From positions 124,001-188,000 of the forward strand of contig CBDCYN010000029.1 in the NCBI GenBank assembly GCA_965224205.1: a DNA stretch of 64,000 bases. The letters run 5' to 3'. A program made the translations under genes and the position numbers. This DNA comes from CBDCYN01 sp965224205 (lineage in GTDB: Bacteria > Planctomycetota > Phycisphaerae > Phycisphaerales > Phycisphaeraceae). The notes under the pieces are model-generated. The model was not told the origin of the DNA and ran no database searches. It saw nothing but the letters and a program-made list of their open reading frames with translations. Below are positions 37,964-47,092 of the stretch, in pieces. Each line of letters begins with the position of its first letter. Positions within the stretch are counted from its first letter, which is position 1.

Positions 37964-38923
37964 TTACCCCGCCGCCTTGATGTCCTTAGGAGGTGCGATA
38001 GCCTGCAACAAGCCCATGCTGCGCCACCGCCGGATGAGTTCTATATCCAGCCGCAGCTGCTGCTTCAAAGCCTCGACGCCCGGGAACGCCTGCTGGTCTC
38101 GCACCCACCGAGCGAAACAGATCACGATTTCACGGCCCACGAGGTCTGCATCGAAATCAAGCAGGTGAGCCTCCACCGTCCGGCTGGGGTCACGAAACGT
38201 CGGTTTGGCCCCGACGTTAATCGCGGCGGTGTAGGGCCCTTCATCGCCAATGGTGACCCAACCCGCGTATACCCCGTCGGCCGGCACCGCGTATGCCTTC
38301 AACATGTCGCCATCGAGGTTCGCGGTCGGCACCCCGATACCCCGGCCCCGCCCCCGGCCCGTGGTGACCCTCCCGGTCAGTGAAAACAGCCTGCCCAAGC
38401 ACCGAGCCGCGTCGGCAACACGGCCTTGGGCCACCAGCCACCGAACCAGGGTGCTCGAGACCGGGGCTACCAGCTGATCATGAAGGACCACCTCGACCCG
38501 ATCAACCACATGGACTAAGAACCCCAACCGCTTGCCCTGCGATTCGAGCGTACGAATGTCTCCGGACCGGTCCTTACCGAAGCGGAAATCGGGGCCTTCG
38601 ACGACCGCGATGGGCCTGTATCGTTCAACGAGCTCTTCGAGGAATTCACCGGGGCTTAGGTCCAGCAGCTGCGGGGTGGGTTGCATCTGCTCGATGTCTT
38701 CAGCGCCGCAGGCGACGAGGACCTGTGCCTTACCATCACGGGTCATCAGCCGCAGCGGGACCCGGGCGGGGTGAAGCAGGCTCATCGGATGTGGATCAAA
38801 CGTTAACGCGGTGACCGTGGCTTGGTGTCGGCGGCCCAAATCCGCGGCGTGCTGAAGGATCGCCTGGTGCCCCAGGTGCACGCCGTCAAAGTTCCCGATG
38901 GTGAGGATGCTCGCGTTAGCCAT
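37964..38923 (-). CDS. ribF: Bifunctional riboflavin kinase/FAD synthetase
   Basis: A 319-residue enzyme that phosphorylates riboflavin to FMN and adenylylates FMN to FAD. The FAD synthetase domain opens ILTIGNFDGVHLGHQAILQH and has FDPHPMSLLHPARVP and VVEGPDFRFGKDRSGD. The riboflavin kinase domain at about 185-310 has GRVTTGRGRGRGIGVPTANL, which replaces the usual GxxxxGRxxGFPTAN with a run of Gly-Arg. The start is taken at ATG 38923, four codons inside a longer frame. It leads a two-gene operon with nrnA. Confidence 0.93.
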   Translation of the reverse strand: MANASILTIGNFDGVHLGHQAILQHAADLGRRHQATVTALTFDPHPMSLLHPARVPLRLMTRDGKAQVLVACGAEDIEQMQPTPQLLDLSPGEFLEELVERYRPIAVVEGPDFRFGKDRSGDIRTLESQGKRLGFLVHVVDRVEVVLHDQLVAPVSSTLVRWLVAQGRVADAARCLGRLFSLTGRVTTGRGRGRGIGVPTANLDGDMLKAYAVPADGVYAGWVTIGDEGPYTAAINVGAKPTFRDPSRTVEAHLLDFDADLVGREIVICFARWVRDQQAFPGVEALKQQLRLDIELIRRWRSMGLLQAIAPPKDIKAAG

Positions 38924-38989
38924 CGGCCAAAGCATAACGGCCCGTGCAGCTGAAAGCGAAGCATCCGGAGACGATCCCGGCGGGTCGAT

Positions 38990-39754
38990 TCAGTGGGTCA
39001 ACACATACGCGAGGATGTTCGCGTTGATCTGCCGGGCGTTGCGGATCTCGTTGCCCCCGCAGCAGCAGCAGCCCATCCCCGCGTTCGCGGTGTCGTTGAG
39101 TCCGACCGGGCAGTAAACCATCACCAGCCGCCCGCCCAGCTCCAGCCCGTAGACCCCGGCCCGGTCGGTGGCTTTCTTGGCCACGACCCGGTCGATATCG
39201 AACAGGCTGTGGAAGATCGGGTGGGTATTGTCTAAAGACCGTACCGGCTGGCCGGGCCATAACTCGGCGATCAGGCTTTCGAAGCTCGCGGCCCAGGGTT
39301 CGTTGGAACAGCCCGCCGACGCCAGCAGGAACCCGCCCCGATGGAGATACGCTTTGAATTGGGCTTTCTCTTGCGGTGACAGCTCGAACCGCCCCTGCCC
39401 CGACATCACGAGAAACGGGTATTCAAAGATCTCCTCATCGGCGAGGGTTGCGGCCTCGAAGTGGGGCTGAACCTGGATGCGCGTGTGCCGAGCCACCGAG
39501 GTCAAGAACCCTGCAGAAAAACACACGCCACGCTGCCCACCGGCATAGACCAGCAGGCCCACGCGGACCTGACCCAGCGCACCGGGGGGGGGCGGCGATA
39601 ACCTGGCATCGGGCTGGGGATGACCGGACGGGTCTGTGCTGCCGCCGTCCCCGGGATCTCCCTGAGATGCTCTCGTACCGGTTGTCTGGCCGGTGACGAT
39701 CCCGAGCCCTAAAAACAAAACCATAATGGGAATGAATAAACGATAGATCTTCAT
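38990..39754 (-). CDS. DUF4159 domain protein
   Basis: A 254-residue exported protein. Residues 4-22 are a signal peptide, followed by a Ser/Gly/Pro-rich linker. The DUF4159 domain starts near residue 62 with VGLLVYAGGQRGVCFSAGFL and continues through EEIFEYPFLVMSGQGRFELS and LRRGG-like FKAYLHRGGFLLASAGCSN, which is very typical. A run of four cysteines (MGCCCCGG) near residue 230 is unusual. DUF4159 is a periplasmic Rossmann-like domain of unknown role, commonly encoded with BatA/VWA proteins, as here. Overlaps the next upstream gene by four bases (ATGA). Confidence 0.88.
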   Translation of the reverse strand: MKIYRLFIPIMVLFLGLGIVTGQTTGTRASQGDPGDGGSTDPSGHPQPDARLSPPPPGALGQVRVGLLVYAGGQRGVCFSAGFLTSVARHTRIQVQPHFEAATLADEEIFEYPFLVMSGQGRFELSPQEKAQFKAYLHRGGFLLASAGCSNEPWAASFESLIAELWPGQPVRSLDNTHPIFHSLFDIDRVVAKKATDRAGVYGLELGGRLVMVYCPVGLNDTANAGMGCCCCGGNEIRNARQINANILAYVLTH

Positions 39755-41229
39755 GGGGATTCTCGAGGCTGGAACGCGGGCTCTTCTGAATGCGAGCCCG
39801 CGGAAGGGGTGGGCACGGGTTTAATCGTGTCATCGGCTGCTAGCCGCTGGAAGTATAACCCGACGACATGCCTGTATGGACCCGGGACCTGCTGGGTCCA
39901 CGCCTCGGGCAGCTCGACGGGTGAGGCCCCTGACAACACCTCTTCTTCGCGGTGGCCGTGACGCAGAACGCCGCGCCCCACATCGTCGCCGCCCGCTTGC
40001 CCCGCATCAGCAGCCGAGATGAGCCGACCGCTCCTCGCGCCCAATCGCTGCTCGAGCATCCCGATCTGGGATCGTAGGTGATCGAGATCATGTTTAGACG
40101 CGTCTGCGACCTCGTGTAGATACGATCGCATCGTCTGCCCGTGGGTCCCGTCTCGATCCGGTCCAGGAGGTGCGACGCGAACACGGCTTAGTCTCAGCCG
40201 GCTCAGCTGCGCAAGGATATTTCTTAACAGCTGTTTGAATGGGTCGCGGTCCACCCTTAAGCCGTCACGAGTACCTCGATCTGCCTGTTGCTGCAGCATC
40301 TGGTTCAACGCGGCGACACGAGAGGAGAACCGCCGCAACCGGTCTGTGAGTAGCTGGGTTGATTCTTGAGAGGCGTGCGGTGCCTGTTGCGATCCAGGAT
40401 CACGTTGCCCAGCCAGCAACCCGGTTGCCTGAGCCTGCAACCTGCGAGCCAGATCGGCCAGTTCGCGCATCGCGGCAAGCGTCAGACGGGTCGTTTCCAC
40501 CCGCCCAGCCGGCTTTTCGGGGGCGATCCTTGTCGTATCCCTTCCGGGGCCGTGTTCAGTTCGTAGAGAGGGGTTGGCCTGGGCCGGTTGGGGGGTATGC
40601 GTGACGTCGATCGCCGCATGACGAGGCGAGACGTAACCCGGGATCGGGTCCACCAGCCGCAGCAAGCCATCGCGGACCAGCCACGGCTCAGACACCGCCA
40701 CCACCATCCAGGCCGCGAGCACGGTGGCCAGCACCACCCCGTGACGGACCACCGCCCGACGATCGATCATCGAAGTGGGGTCGATCGCATCGAAGACTTC
40801 TAATGATTGGTTGAGACGGCGGGTAGCTAGAGATTGGTCTAAGGACACCGTTGCCGACCGGGCGATCGGTTCAAGCCAAAGCGCATTGATCAACGGGTTG
40901 TGCCCCAAGCCGTGTCGGTGTTCGAGGCGGTGCGCAAACGTCAGCCGTTCGGTGTGACCGTGCCGGCGACGAGGCCGACGATACACAAATCGCCACCGCA
41001 CCACCGTGGTGACCAAGACCGCCACCGCTAGAATCAACCTCGCCGTACCGGGCATCGGATACCACGCATCGAAAAGGATCCAAGCCAGCATGATCGACGC
41101 GATCACCCATGCGGCTTGCAGTAGCGCCGCCCAGCCGGCCATCCTATGATGACGACGGACCAACCACGCGACCCTCGCCGAGAGGGTTTCTCCCGTGGAA
41201 CGCGTGTCGGCTACAGAGGACAGGGTCAT
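39751..41229 (-). CDS. Planctomycete-type membrane protein in VWA/DUF4159 operon
   Basis: A 492-residue protein. The start is placed at ATG 41229, because the longer frame would run back over the upstream stop. Two N-terminal membrane segments lie at about 32-50 and 58-73, and a third at about 160-180 (VLATVLAAWMVVAVSEPWL). The C-terminal 300 residues are Gln-, Arg- and Asp-rich with long helices, likely periplasmic (ELADLARRLQAQATGLLAGQ). I recognise no named domain. It lies in the operon BatA, VWA protein, this gene, DUF4159, with tight spacing, so it is probably part of one envelope complex. Confidence 0.75.
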   Translation of the reverse strand: MTLSSVADTRSTGETLSARVAWLVRRHHRMAGWAALLQAAWVIASIMLAWILFDAWYPMPGTARLILAVAVLVTTVVRWRFVYRRPRRRHGHTERLTFAHRLEHRHGLGHNPLINALWLEPIARSATVSLDQSLATRRLNQSLEVFDAIDPTSMIDRRAVVRHGVVLATVLAAWMVVAVSEPWLVRDGLLRLVDPIPGYVSPRHAAIDVTHTPQPAQANPSLRTEHGPGRDTTRIAPEKPAGRVETTRLTLAAMRELADLARRLQAQATGLLAGQRDPGSQQAPHASQESTQLLTDRLRRFSSRVAALNQMLQQQADRGTRDGLRVDRDPFKQLLRNILAQLSRLRLSRVRVAPPGPDRDGTHGQTMRSYLHEVADASKHDLDHLRSQIGMLEQRLGARSGRLISAADAGQAGGDDVGRGVLRHGHREEEVLSGASPVELPEAWTQQVPGPYRHVVGLYFQRLAADDTIKPVPTPSAGSHSEEPAFQPRESP

Positions 41230-41240
41230 ATCACATCCAC

Positions 41241-43661
41241 TCACACCAAACCCACTCGACGGCGAAGCCACCACTCCAGCCCCAGCAGGACGAACACCGC
41301 GCCGATCACCGCAGGGGCGTTGAGCCGGTATTGAAATATAGGGTCGTTCTTGTGGGCTTGTTCAATCGAGTCCAGGTAATCAAGCAGCTCCCGTGTTTCG
41401 TCGAGCCCCCAGCAACGGCCCCCGGTCGCCTCGCTGATCGTCCCTAGAACCTCGGGCCTCGCCGAGGGATCAAGTTTTTCAACCGATCGTTCATACACTG
41501 CAAACCTTCTGCTGACGCTCGTCTTCATCGACCCGGAGCCGTCGCCTTCCGTGGTGAGATCCAGCTGATGCACCCCCGGGGCCGATGGCCGGACGGTCGC
41601 CACGAGCCGAGGAGATTGTTCATAGCTACGGACCAAGCCGACCGGGGTGGCGTGGCCGTGAGGATCGGTGAGGGTCAACCGCGGCGTGATATCCTTCGCA
41701 GCGACGTCGCGCATCGTGACTGATATTTCCAGCGGTTCATCCGGATGGACCGCTAAGCGGTTCAATTGAAGCGATACCGGTTCCCCCGGCAAGAACTCAC
41801 CGCCGCCCACGAGCCACCGAACCGCCCGGGCCCAGAACAATCCGTACACCGAGTCATATGATCGATTGCGGCTAGGCAGAAATGCCCACCGCCACAGGCC
41901 GTCGGTGAGCACCGCGAACACCCGGCCACGCCCGACGTTCATGTGCGCGACCGCTGCCATCGCGTCGCCGGCTTCATAAGGTATCTGGTCCAAAAGCACC
42001 ACAGAGGCAGCCTTATGGCGATCGATCCGGGTGGCCGCGAGCATGTCGGGCAGCTGGGTCAACACGGTCTCGTCCTCGAGAAGCCCGTGGGAACCGGTTA
42101 ACGGGTCGATCCGACCCGCACCCGTGACCGCTAGCCGTAAACCCGATACCACTTGATCACCCCACTGCACCGGGGAAAGCGCGGCCATGACCTCTTGCGC
42201 CTCTCGACCCGACGCCCGGTCGCCCGCGAAAGCCTGCCCGCGGGCGAGGATCAGTTTGCCACCCCTTTGAATCACGTAGTCTGCCAACAGCTCAGCGCGG
42301 TGACCGGGGAAAAACGCTTCGGCGTGCCGGCCGAGGATGACCACATCAAACCGGTTGAGCCACGCGGCATCGATCACGGTCGGGTCTAAAGAGGAAGCGG
42401 GGTGATTTACGCGATGCCCCGACGACGTCTGCACCGATGTCGTCCGGCCACGCCCAAGACTAAACACCGCGGTCAGGTCGATCTGCGGATCATCCTGGAG
42501 CGCACGGGCAAGGAAGCGGGTATCCCAGTACGGCTGTCCCTCAAGAAGCGTCACGCGGATCCGGTCGTTCGAAACCCGTACGAAGACCCATCGGCTGTTG
42601 TTGCCTTGGAACGGCTCATCGTCAATCTCGTTTGCATGCCCTTGCCGGCTGGTGGACGCGGCGGGTGAAGGCCGTGGTTCTGGGGCCACCCGACGGACAG
42701 CCACACGGTACGCGTGGATCGTCTGGGCCTCACCTTGAGCGGTGGCCGGGGTGACCCTGAACCGGGTCGCGACCGACGGCTGACCCTGGAACGTCACCTG
42801 TCGAGACTCGACGAGCTGTTGACCGTCGAGCAGGTCCACGCGGACCGTCGGGTCAGCGATCCCCGTGGCGGTCACCCGGGCGTGGATCCACGTACTCTGG
42901 CCCTCGTGCACAAAGTCCGCCTCGGCCCACGCGGTCACCGCCAGGTCCGGCCAGCTTTGCGGGGCGCCGACCGGGACGGTCATCACCACCCACCGTGAAT
43001 GCCGCAGCGGCTCGAGCACCGCGGGATCGATGGCCCGCTGGGTATCGTGGCCGTCACTGAGCACGACCATCACGCCCGCGGGTTGATGGTCTCGAGCATT
43101 CGGCCCCTGCCCACGGCTGGACGTGATCTGTTGGATCGCGCCTAGCAGGTTTGTCTGGGATCCATCCGGGACCAGGGTTTGACCCTCCGCCGCGGTTATC
43201 GATCGGAGGGTCTCGTCGAATCGATATAACTGGAAATCAGGAGCAGACCGTCGTACGGAGTCAAGAAACCCCGGTGCAAGCCACGTCTCCGCTAACGCGG
43301 CCCAACGCGTGACCCGGTCGCTGGGCGAATGTGTGCGTCGCGTGGGCGATCGCTGCGACGAGCCATCGTCTTGCGACATACTCGCCGATGTATCGACGAG
43401 AAACCGAACGGGCAGCGGCTTTGAGGAGACGTGCCTGGCCACAAACGCTCCGGGACCTGCCAATACCCACCCCAATGCCAGCAACGCCCCGCCCCGCGCA
43501 GCCAGCAGCCCCGCGAGTCGGCTTTTTGGAACCCCGCTGGGGTGTCGCAGGTACAGCCAACACGAGCTCGCTACCGCGATCGATACGATCCACACGGTCA
43601 TCGTCCAGCCTAATGGAGGCTGAAAATGGGCCTGCACAAACTCGGATAAGAAGTTAGACAT
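41241..43661 (-). CDS. VWA-domain and glutamine-amidotransferase-like membrane protein
   Basis: An 806-residue protein from ATG 43661. Two membrane segments lie near the N-terminus (about 22-38 and 54-75). A von Willebrand factor A domain opens with FLVDTSASMSQDDG, with a complete DxSxS metal site. After a beta-rich region, residues about 400-600 look like a class I glutamine-amidotransferase-like fold (LADYVIQRGGKLILARGQAF), usual in this group. The C-terminal 200 residues are beta-rich with one last membrane segment (NAPAVIGAVFVLLGLEWWLRRRV). It overlaps the 3' end of the upstream BatA gene by eight bases. Function in planctomycetes is unknown. Confidence 0.82.
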   Translation of the reverse strand: MSNFLSEFVQAHFQPPLGWTMTVWIVSIAVASSCWLYLRHPSGVPKSRLAGLLAARGGALLALGWVLAGPGAFVARHVSSKPLPVRFLVDTSASMSQDDGSSQRSPTRRTHSPSDRVTRWAALAETWLAPGFLDSVRRSAPDFQLYRFDETLRSITAAEGQTLVPDGSQTNLLGAIQQITSSRGQGPNARDHQPAGVMVVLSDGHDTQRAIDPAVLEPLRHSRWVVMTVPVGAPQSWPDLAVTAWAEADFVHEGQSTWIHARVTATGIADPTVRVDLLDGQQLVESRQVTFQGQPSVATRFRVTPATAQGEAQTIHAYRVAVRRVAPEPRPSPAASTSRQGHANEIDDEPFQGNNSRWVFVRVSNDRIRVTLLEGQPYWDTRFLARALQDDPQIDLTAVFSLGRGRTTSVQTSSGHRVNHPASSLDPTVIDAAWLNRFDVVILGRHAEAFFPGHRAELLADYVIQRGGKLILARGQAFAGDRASGREAQEVMAALSPVQWGDQVVSGLRLAVTGAGRIDPLTGSHGLLEDETVLTQLPDMLAATRIDRHKAASVVLLDQIPYEAGDAMAAVAHMNVGRGRVFAVLTDGLWRWAFLPSRNRSYDSVYGLFWARAVRWLVGGGEFLPGEPVSLQLNRLAVHPDEPLEISVTMRDVAAKDITPRLTLTDPHGHATPVGLVRSYEQSPRLVATVRPSAPGVHQLDLTTEGDGSGSMKTSVSRRFAVYERSVEKLDPSARPEVLGTISEATGGRCWGLDETRELLDYLDSIEQAHKNDPIFQYRLNAPAVIGAVFVLLGLEWWLRRRVGLV

Positions 43662-45924
43662 GGGGCACAACACGAACCCGTCGTGTGGGATCGGTATTTG
43701 TGATGATGCCCAGGACGGGTTCGAGGACCGCGAAAGCTAACGCGACCAAGACCCCGTACGGCCAGAGGGCTGTGCTCACGGGCCTTAGATTCACTGGGGG
43801 ATCACCAACGTCAGGGCTTGGCGCGGATCGGCCCTCTGTACCCGGTTGTGCCCCCAACGCTGGGGTCACGGCACGAAGGTCACTCTCGTCCGGGTCGATC
43901 TGAACGTATGCCCCGCCTAGTAGCGTCTGTCGATCGGGATCTATCACGGAGTATGTCCCGGGTAAGGGCAACGGCGCGAAACGCAACCGCGGCGCGTCTG
44001 AACCGACGTATGACCACTCCACCGGCTGGCCATCGGGCCCGTGACACCGGATCTGCTGATCCGCCGCGCTGGGGGCGAGATCGACCACGGGCTGGTAGCC
44101 GGGGTGAACCGTAGAGGGCAGGGCTGGCGTCGGGGTCAGCCCCCTCATCAACTGGTGCACCAGCGGGACAAACAGTGGCCCCTTCACAAGATCGCCATGC
44201 CCGGGCGACCAGTCCGCGGCAAACACCGCCAGCCGCCCCGCCCCGACCCACCGCGTGGCCAGCGCCGGCGACCCGTCGCCGAATACGAGGACTGGTTCAA
44301 AACCGCCGCTCACACGGGCTTCTGATCCACCGGTGACGTCTCCCCAACGCATCGCCGCAGAGAACCGCAGCCGTAACAGGTTAGCACGGCTTGGCCCTTC
44401 AAAGATTTTCAGGATCGGGTCGTCGAACCTGCCCCAATGGATCGTTTGATCCGCCTGTTGTTGCCATCGCCAGTGCCGAACGCCAGCCACTGCGCCGGGG
44501 ATCCTTCCCATCGCTTCGTGCAACAACCCAGTCAAAGCCGAGACCGACGGTTGACCGTCCATAACCCACACGACGCAACCGCCTTCCTCGAGGTACCGAT
44601 TCAACGCGGCCAAGGCCGGTGACGTCCAGTGATCCGCCCCGATGATCAAAACCGTCTGAGGTTTCGTTGAAGCGTGACTCGCCAGACGCTCTTCGAATAA
44701 CACGCTTGGCCAGATGGCTAAGCTCACGCCGGTCTGACGGCTTACCCACGGATATAGACGGTCTTGGTCACCATTGTTCGACAACTGAAAACCGTTCGTG
44801 GTGTCCTCATCCGGCACCAGGGCACGGGCTACGAAGAAGGCCGGTGATTGAGGGTCGTCTATACGGCCGCCCGTAACTAGCGCTACCGGGCGGGTCTCAC
44901 GGGCGTCGATGATCAGCCCGGTCTGGTTGTCCGCCTCAAAGGGTTCGGACAACCCCGCCAGGCCAAGGGTCGCCCAGGAGCGGCCGGGTTTCGACGCGGT
45001 GACGCTAAAGCCGACGGTTTGGACCTGCCGAGGACCGAGGCGGACCCGTTGCGTCCATGACCGGTCTTCGTAATGCAGGACCAGGTCCACGTCCCGGGGC
45101 GGATCGCTGGGCGGGCTATAGTTCGCCACGTCCACGCTGACCGTCACGGGTTGACCGACGATGGGCCTGTCTGGGGTCACCATAGGCCCAGACACCGCTA
45201 GGTTGCCCGGATCACGACCGATCATGTGCAGCTTGATGTCGAGGCCTTGAGTCGCTGCCCCAGCGATCTTCTGCGTCGCCTGCATGTCGCTAAAGAGATG
45301 GACCTGGGGGGTTCGTCGTTGCCGATTCGGCCGATCGGATGTCTCGGGGGCCGGCAGGGCCGCCAAACGGAACGCGGCGTCGAGGTCGCCGCGTTCGTGC
45401 GTGGGTGGTGTTTGCTCGATCAGGCGGATCACTTGCCCGAAATTCGCCGAGGGCAGCGGCAGCAAGGCGCTAGGGTGAGCGTCGAGCAGGATCACCGAAA
45501 CAAGGTCCCGCGACGGGTCCAGTGACCGGATGGCGTCAACCGCTCGCTGTTGGGCTTGATCCCACAGCGTCGACCCGCTATCCGTCCGTGTCATCGAAGC
45601 GGATCGGTCAAGGATGAGCACGGCCAACAGGCCGCGGTCGGCCCCACCGTGTTCGCTGCGGGATGCCCACACCGGCTGCATCATGGCGATCACGACCGCG
45701 CTGAGCAGAATAATCCGCCACGCCAGCATAAGCCCGTTTCGGGGCCGGCGCCACCGCCGGTACAAGACGGCCGCCTGCTCGACAAACCGGGCCGCGGGGA
45801 AGTCCAACTGCGTCGTGACCCGCCGACCCCGAAAGTGGATCAGCAGCGGCAGGCCCACCGCGACCGGCAGGGCCAACGCCCACCACGGGCTCATCCATTG
45901 CATCCACGCGAGGGTCATGATCAT
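43654..45924 (-). CDS. BatA/VWA-domain membrane protein
   Basis: A 756-residue protein whose N-terminus is the aerotolerance regulator domain: WMSPWWALALPVAVGLPLLI and LDFPAARFVEQAAVLYRRWRR. A second membrane segment is at about 64-84. A VWA domain follows (LILDRSASMTRTDSG, intact metal site). Next come a CARDB-like beta domain (VTPDRPIVGQPVTVSVDVAN, about 240-330) and a further amidotransferase-like part. A C-terminal membrane segment lies near residue 735. In related clusters this protein is preceded by a MoxR ATPase and a DUF58 protein. Neither is here; the next gene upstream is a divergent peroxiredoxin. Start may be ATG 45924 or 45918. Confidence 0.85.
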   Translation of the reverse strand: MIMTLAWMQWMSPWWALALPVAVGLPLLIHFRGRRVTTQLDFPAARFVEQAAVLYRRWRRPRNGLMLAWRIILLSAVVIAMMQPVWASRSEHGGADRGLLAVLILDRSASMTRTDSGSTLWDQAQQRAVDAIRSLDPSRDLVSVILLDAHPSALLPLPSANFGQVIRLIEQTPPTHERGDLDAAFRLAALPAPETSDRPNRQRRTPQVHLFSDMQATQKIAGAATQGLDIKLHMIGRDPGNLAVSGPMVTPDRPIVGQPVTVSVDVANYSPPSDPPRDVDLVLHYEDRSWTQRVRLGPRQVQTVGFSVTASKPGRSWATLGLAGLSEPFEADNQTGLIIDARETRPVALVTGGRIDDPQSPAFFVARALVPDEDTTNGFQLSNNGDQDRLYPWVSRQTGVSLAIWPSVLFEERLASHASTKPQTVLIIGADHWTSPALAALNRYLEEGGCVVWVMDGQPSVSALTGLLHEAMGRIPGAVAGVRHWRWQQQADQTIHWGRFDDPILKIFEGPSRANLLRLRFSAAMRWGDVTGGSEARVSGGFEPVLVFGDGSPALATRWVGAGRLAVFAADWSPGHGDLVKGPLFVPLVHQLMRGLTPTPALPSTVHPGYQPVVDLAPSAADQQIRCHGPDGQPVEWSYVGSDAPRLRFAPLPLPGTYSVIDPDRQTLLGGAYVQIDPDESDLRAVTPALGAQPGTEGRSAPSPDVGDPPVNLRPVSTALWPYGVLVALAFAVLEPVLGIITNTDPTRRVRVVPHV

Positions 45925-46049
45925 TGCCAGGGATCTTCCGTCACGGGCGTCACCAAACGGCGTCGACGCTTTACCTTGATCGGGCCTATACCATATTATG
46001 CGTCCCCAGCGTCGGATAGGTTCGCCTTCACCATCCCCAGGGCCCCGTG

Positions 46050-46556
46050 ATGACCAAAAAGCCCGCGATCGACCCGAAGACTCCAGCCCCGGTTAGCGTT
46101 GGCCACGCTGTTCCACCGATTGATCTGCTCGACCAGTCGGGCAAGAGGCAACGGCTCAAGGATTACCGCGGGCGGTGGGTGGTTCTGTACTTTTACCCCA
46201 AGGACGACACCCCGGGCTGCACGAAAGAGGCGTGTCAGTTCCGCGATCGTCAAGCGGATTTTGAGAAGCGAGACGCGGCGGTCTTGGGGATTAGCCCCGA
46301 CGACGCGGCCTCTCACACGAAGTTCATCGACAAACACAGCCTGCCTTTTGACCTGTTAGCCGATACCGACAAGACCGTGTCGAGTGCGTATGGCGTGTGG
46401 CAGGAAAAATCCATGTACGGCCGCCGGTACATGGGCGTGGTCCGGTCCACGTTTCTGATCGACCCCAAGGGGAAGCTGGCGCACCGTTGGGACAAGGTCA
46501 AGGTCCCCGGGCACGAACAGGCTGTGATAGAAAAGCTCGACGAACTTAGAAAGTAA
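46050..46556 (+). CDS. bcp: Peroxiredoxin, Bcp type
   Basis: A 168-residue thiol peroxidase that reduces hydrogen and organic peroxides with thioredoxin. The peroxidatic cysteine is C57 in FYPKDDTPGCTKEACQFRD; C62, five residues on, is the resolving cysteine of the BCP group. VLGISPDDAASHTKFIDKH and STFLIDPKGKLAHRW complete the fold. Start ATG 46050 (a GTG just before it is in frame). It is divergent from the BatA operon, with about 120 bases between. It ends near a hairpin repeat at 46635. Confidence 0.95.
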   Translation: MTKKPAIDPKTPAPVSVGHAVPPIDLLDQSGKRQRLKDYRGRWVVLYFYPKDDTPGCTKEACQFRDRQADFEKRDAAVLGISPDDAASHTKFIDKHSLPFDLLADTDKTVSSAYGVWQEKSMYGRRYMGVVRSTFLIDPKGKLAHRWDKVKVPGHEQAVIEKLDELRK

Positions 46557-46634
46557 CGGTTGTCCCCGCCATCTCGTCCGCCCTGAAATTAACCGTTGGC
46601 GCCTCAGGACGACCGCGTGTCCATTGGCGATTAT

Positions 46635-46668
46635 TAGAGCGTTTCCGAAGAAATCGGGGTACGCTCTA
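46635..46668. repeat. 34-bp minimal TAGAGCG inverted element
   Basis: TAGAGCGT at one end and ACGCTCTA at the other, with an inner CCGA/TCGG pair. The GC-rich core is absent. It lies between the convergent peroxiredoxin and MoaD-like genes and may act as a transcript-ending hairpin. Confidence 0.65.
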
Positions 46669-46774
46669 ATCACTCGGTTATACGCATGGCGTGGAAAGAC
46701 CTCACCCGATGCAAAGGGCTATAACCCTACGCTGTCGTAGCAGGCCAGTCATCCAAAGCCAATGAGGACCGCGT

Positions 46775-47056
46775 TCATCCCCCGGCGATCGCGGGCACGA
46801 TCGACAGCTCATCGCCGTTTTTGACCGGGGTGTCGAGGTCGTCCAGGAAGCGGATGTCCTCGTCGTTGACATAGAGATTGATGAACCGGTTAAGCTCGTT
46901 ATCAGCCTTGAACAACCGCTTGCCCAGGTCCGGGTACTTGGCCGTCAGCGACCCGAGTACCTCTTTCACTGAGGAGCCCGAAAGCGTGACGGTGTCTTGA
47001 TTGTCGACCTGCGGCCGCAGGGCGGTGGGGATCGTGACGGTGATCTGGTCGGTCAT
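46775..47056 (-). CDS. MoaD/ThiS-like sulfur carrier protein
   Basis: A 93-residue ubiquitin-fold protein ending in the diagnostic Gly-Gly (SIVPAIAGG), whose C-terminus is normally adenylylated and converted to a thiocarboxylate. The internal NLYVNDEDIRFLDDLDTPVKN and the preceding 'KNGDELSIVP' match the family. It starts 37 bases after the threonine synthase stop on the same strand. Such a pair recalls CysO/CysM, where the carrier gives sulfur to a PLP enzyme. It could feed homocysteine or cysteine formation here, or molybdopterin; the pair alone does not decide. Confidence 0.85.
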   Translation of the reverse strand: MTDQITVTIPTALRPQVDNQDTVTLSGSSVKEVLGSLTAKYPDLGKRLFKADNELNRFINLYVNDEDIRFLDDLDTPVKNGDELSIVPAIAGG

Positions 47057-47092
47057 GGGTCTGATTCCTTTTTTCGTGTCTCTTGTATTGCA

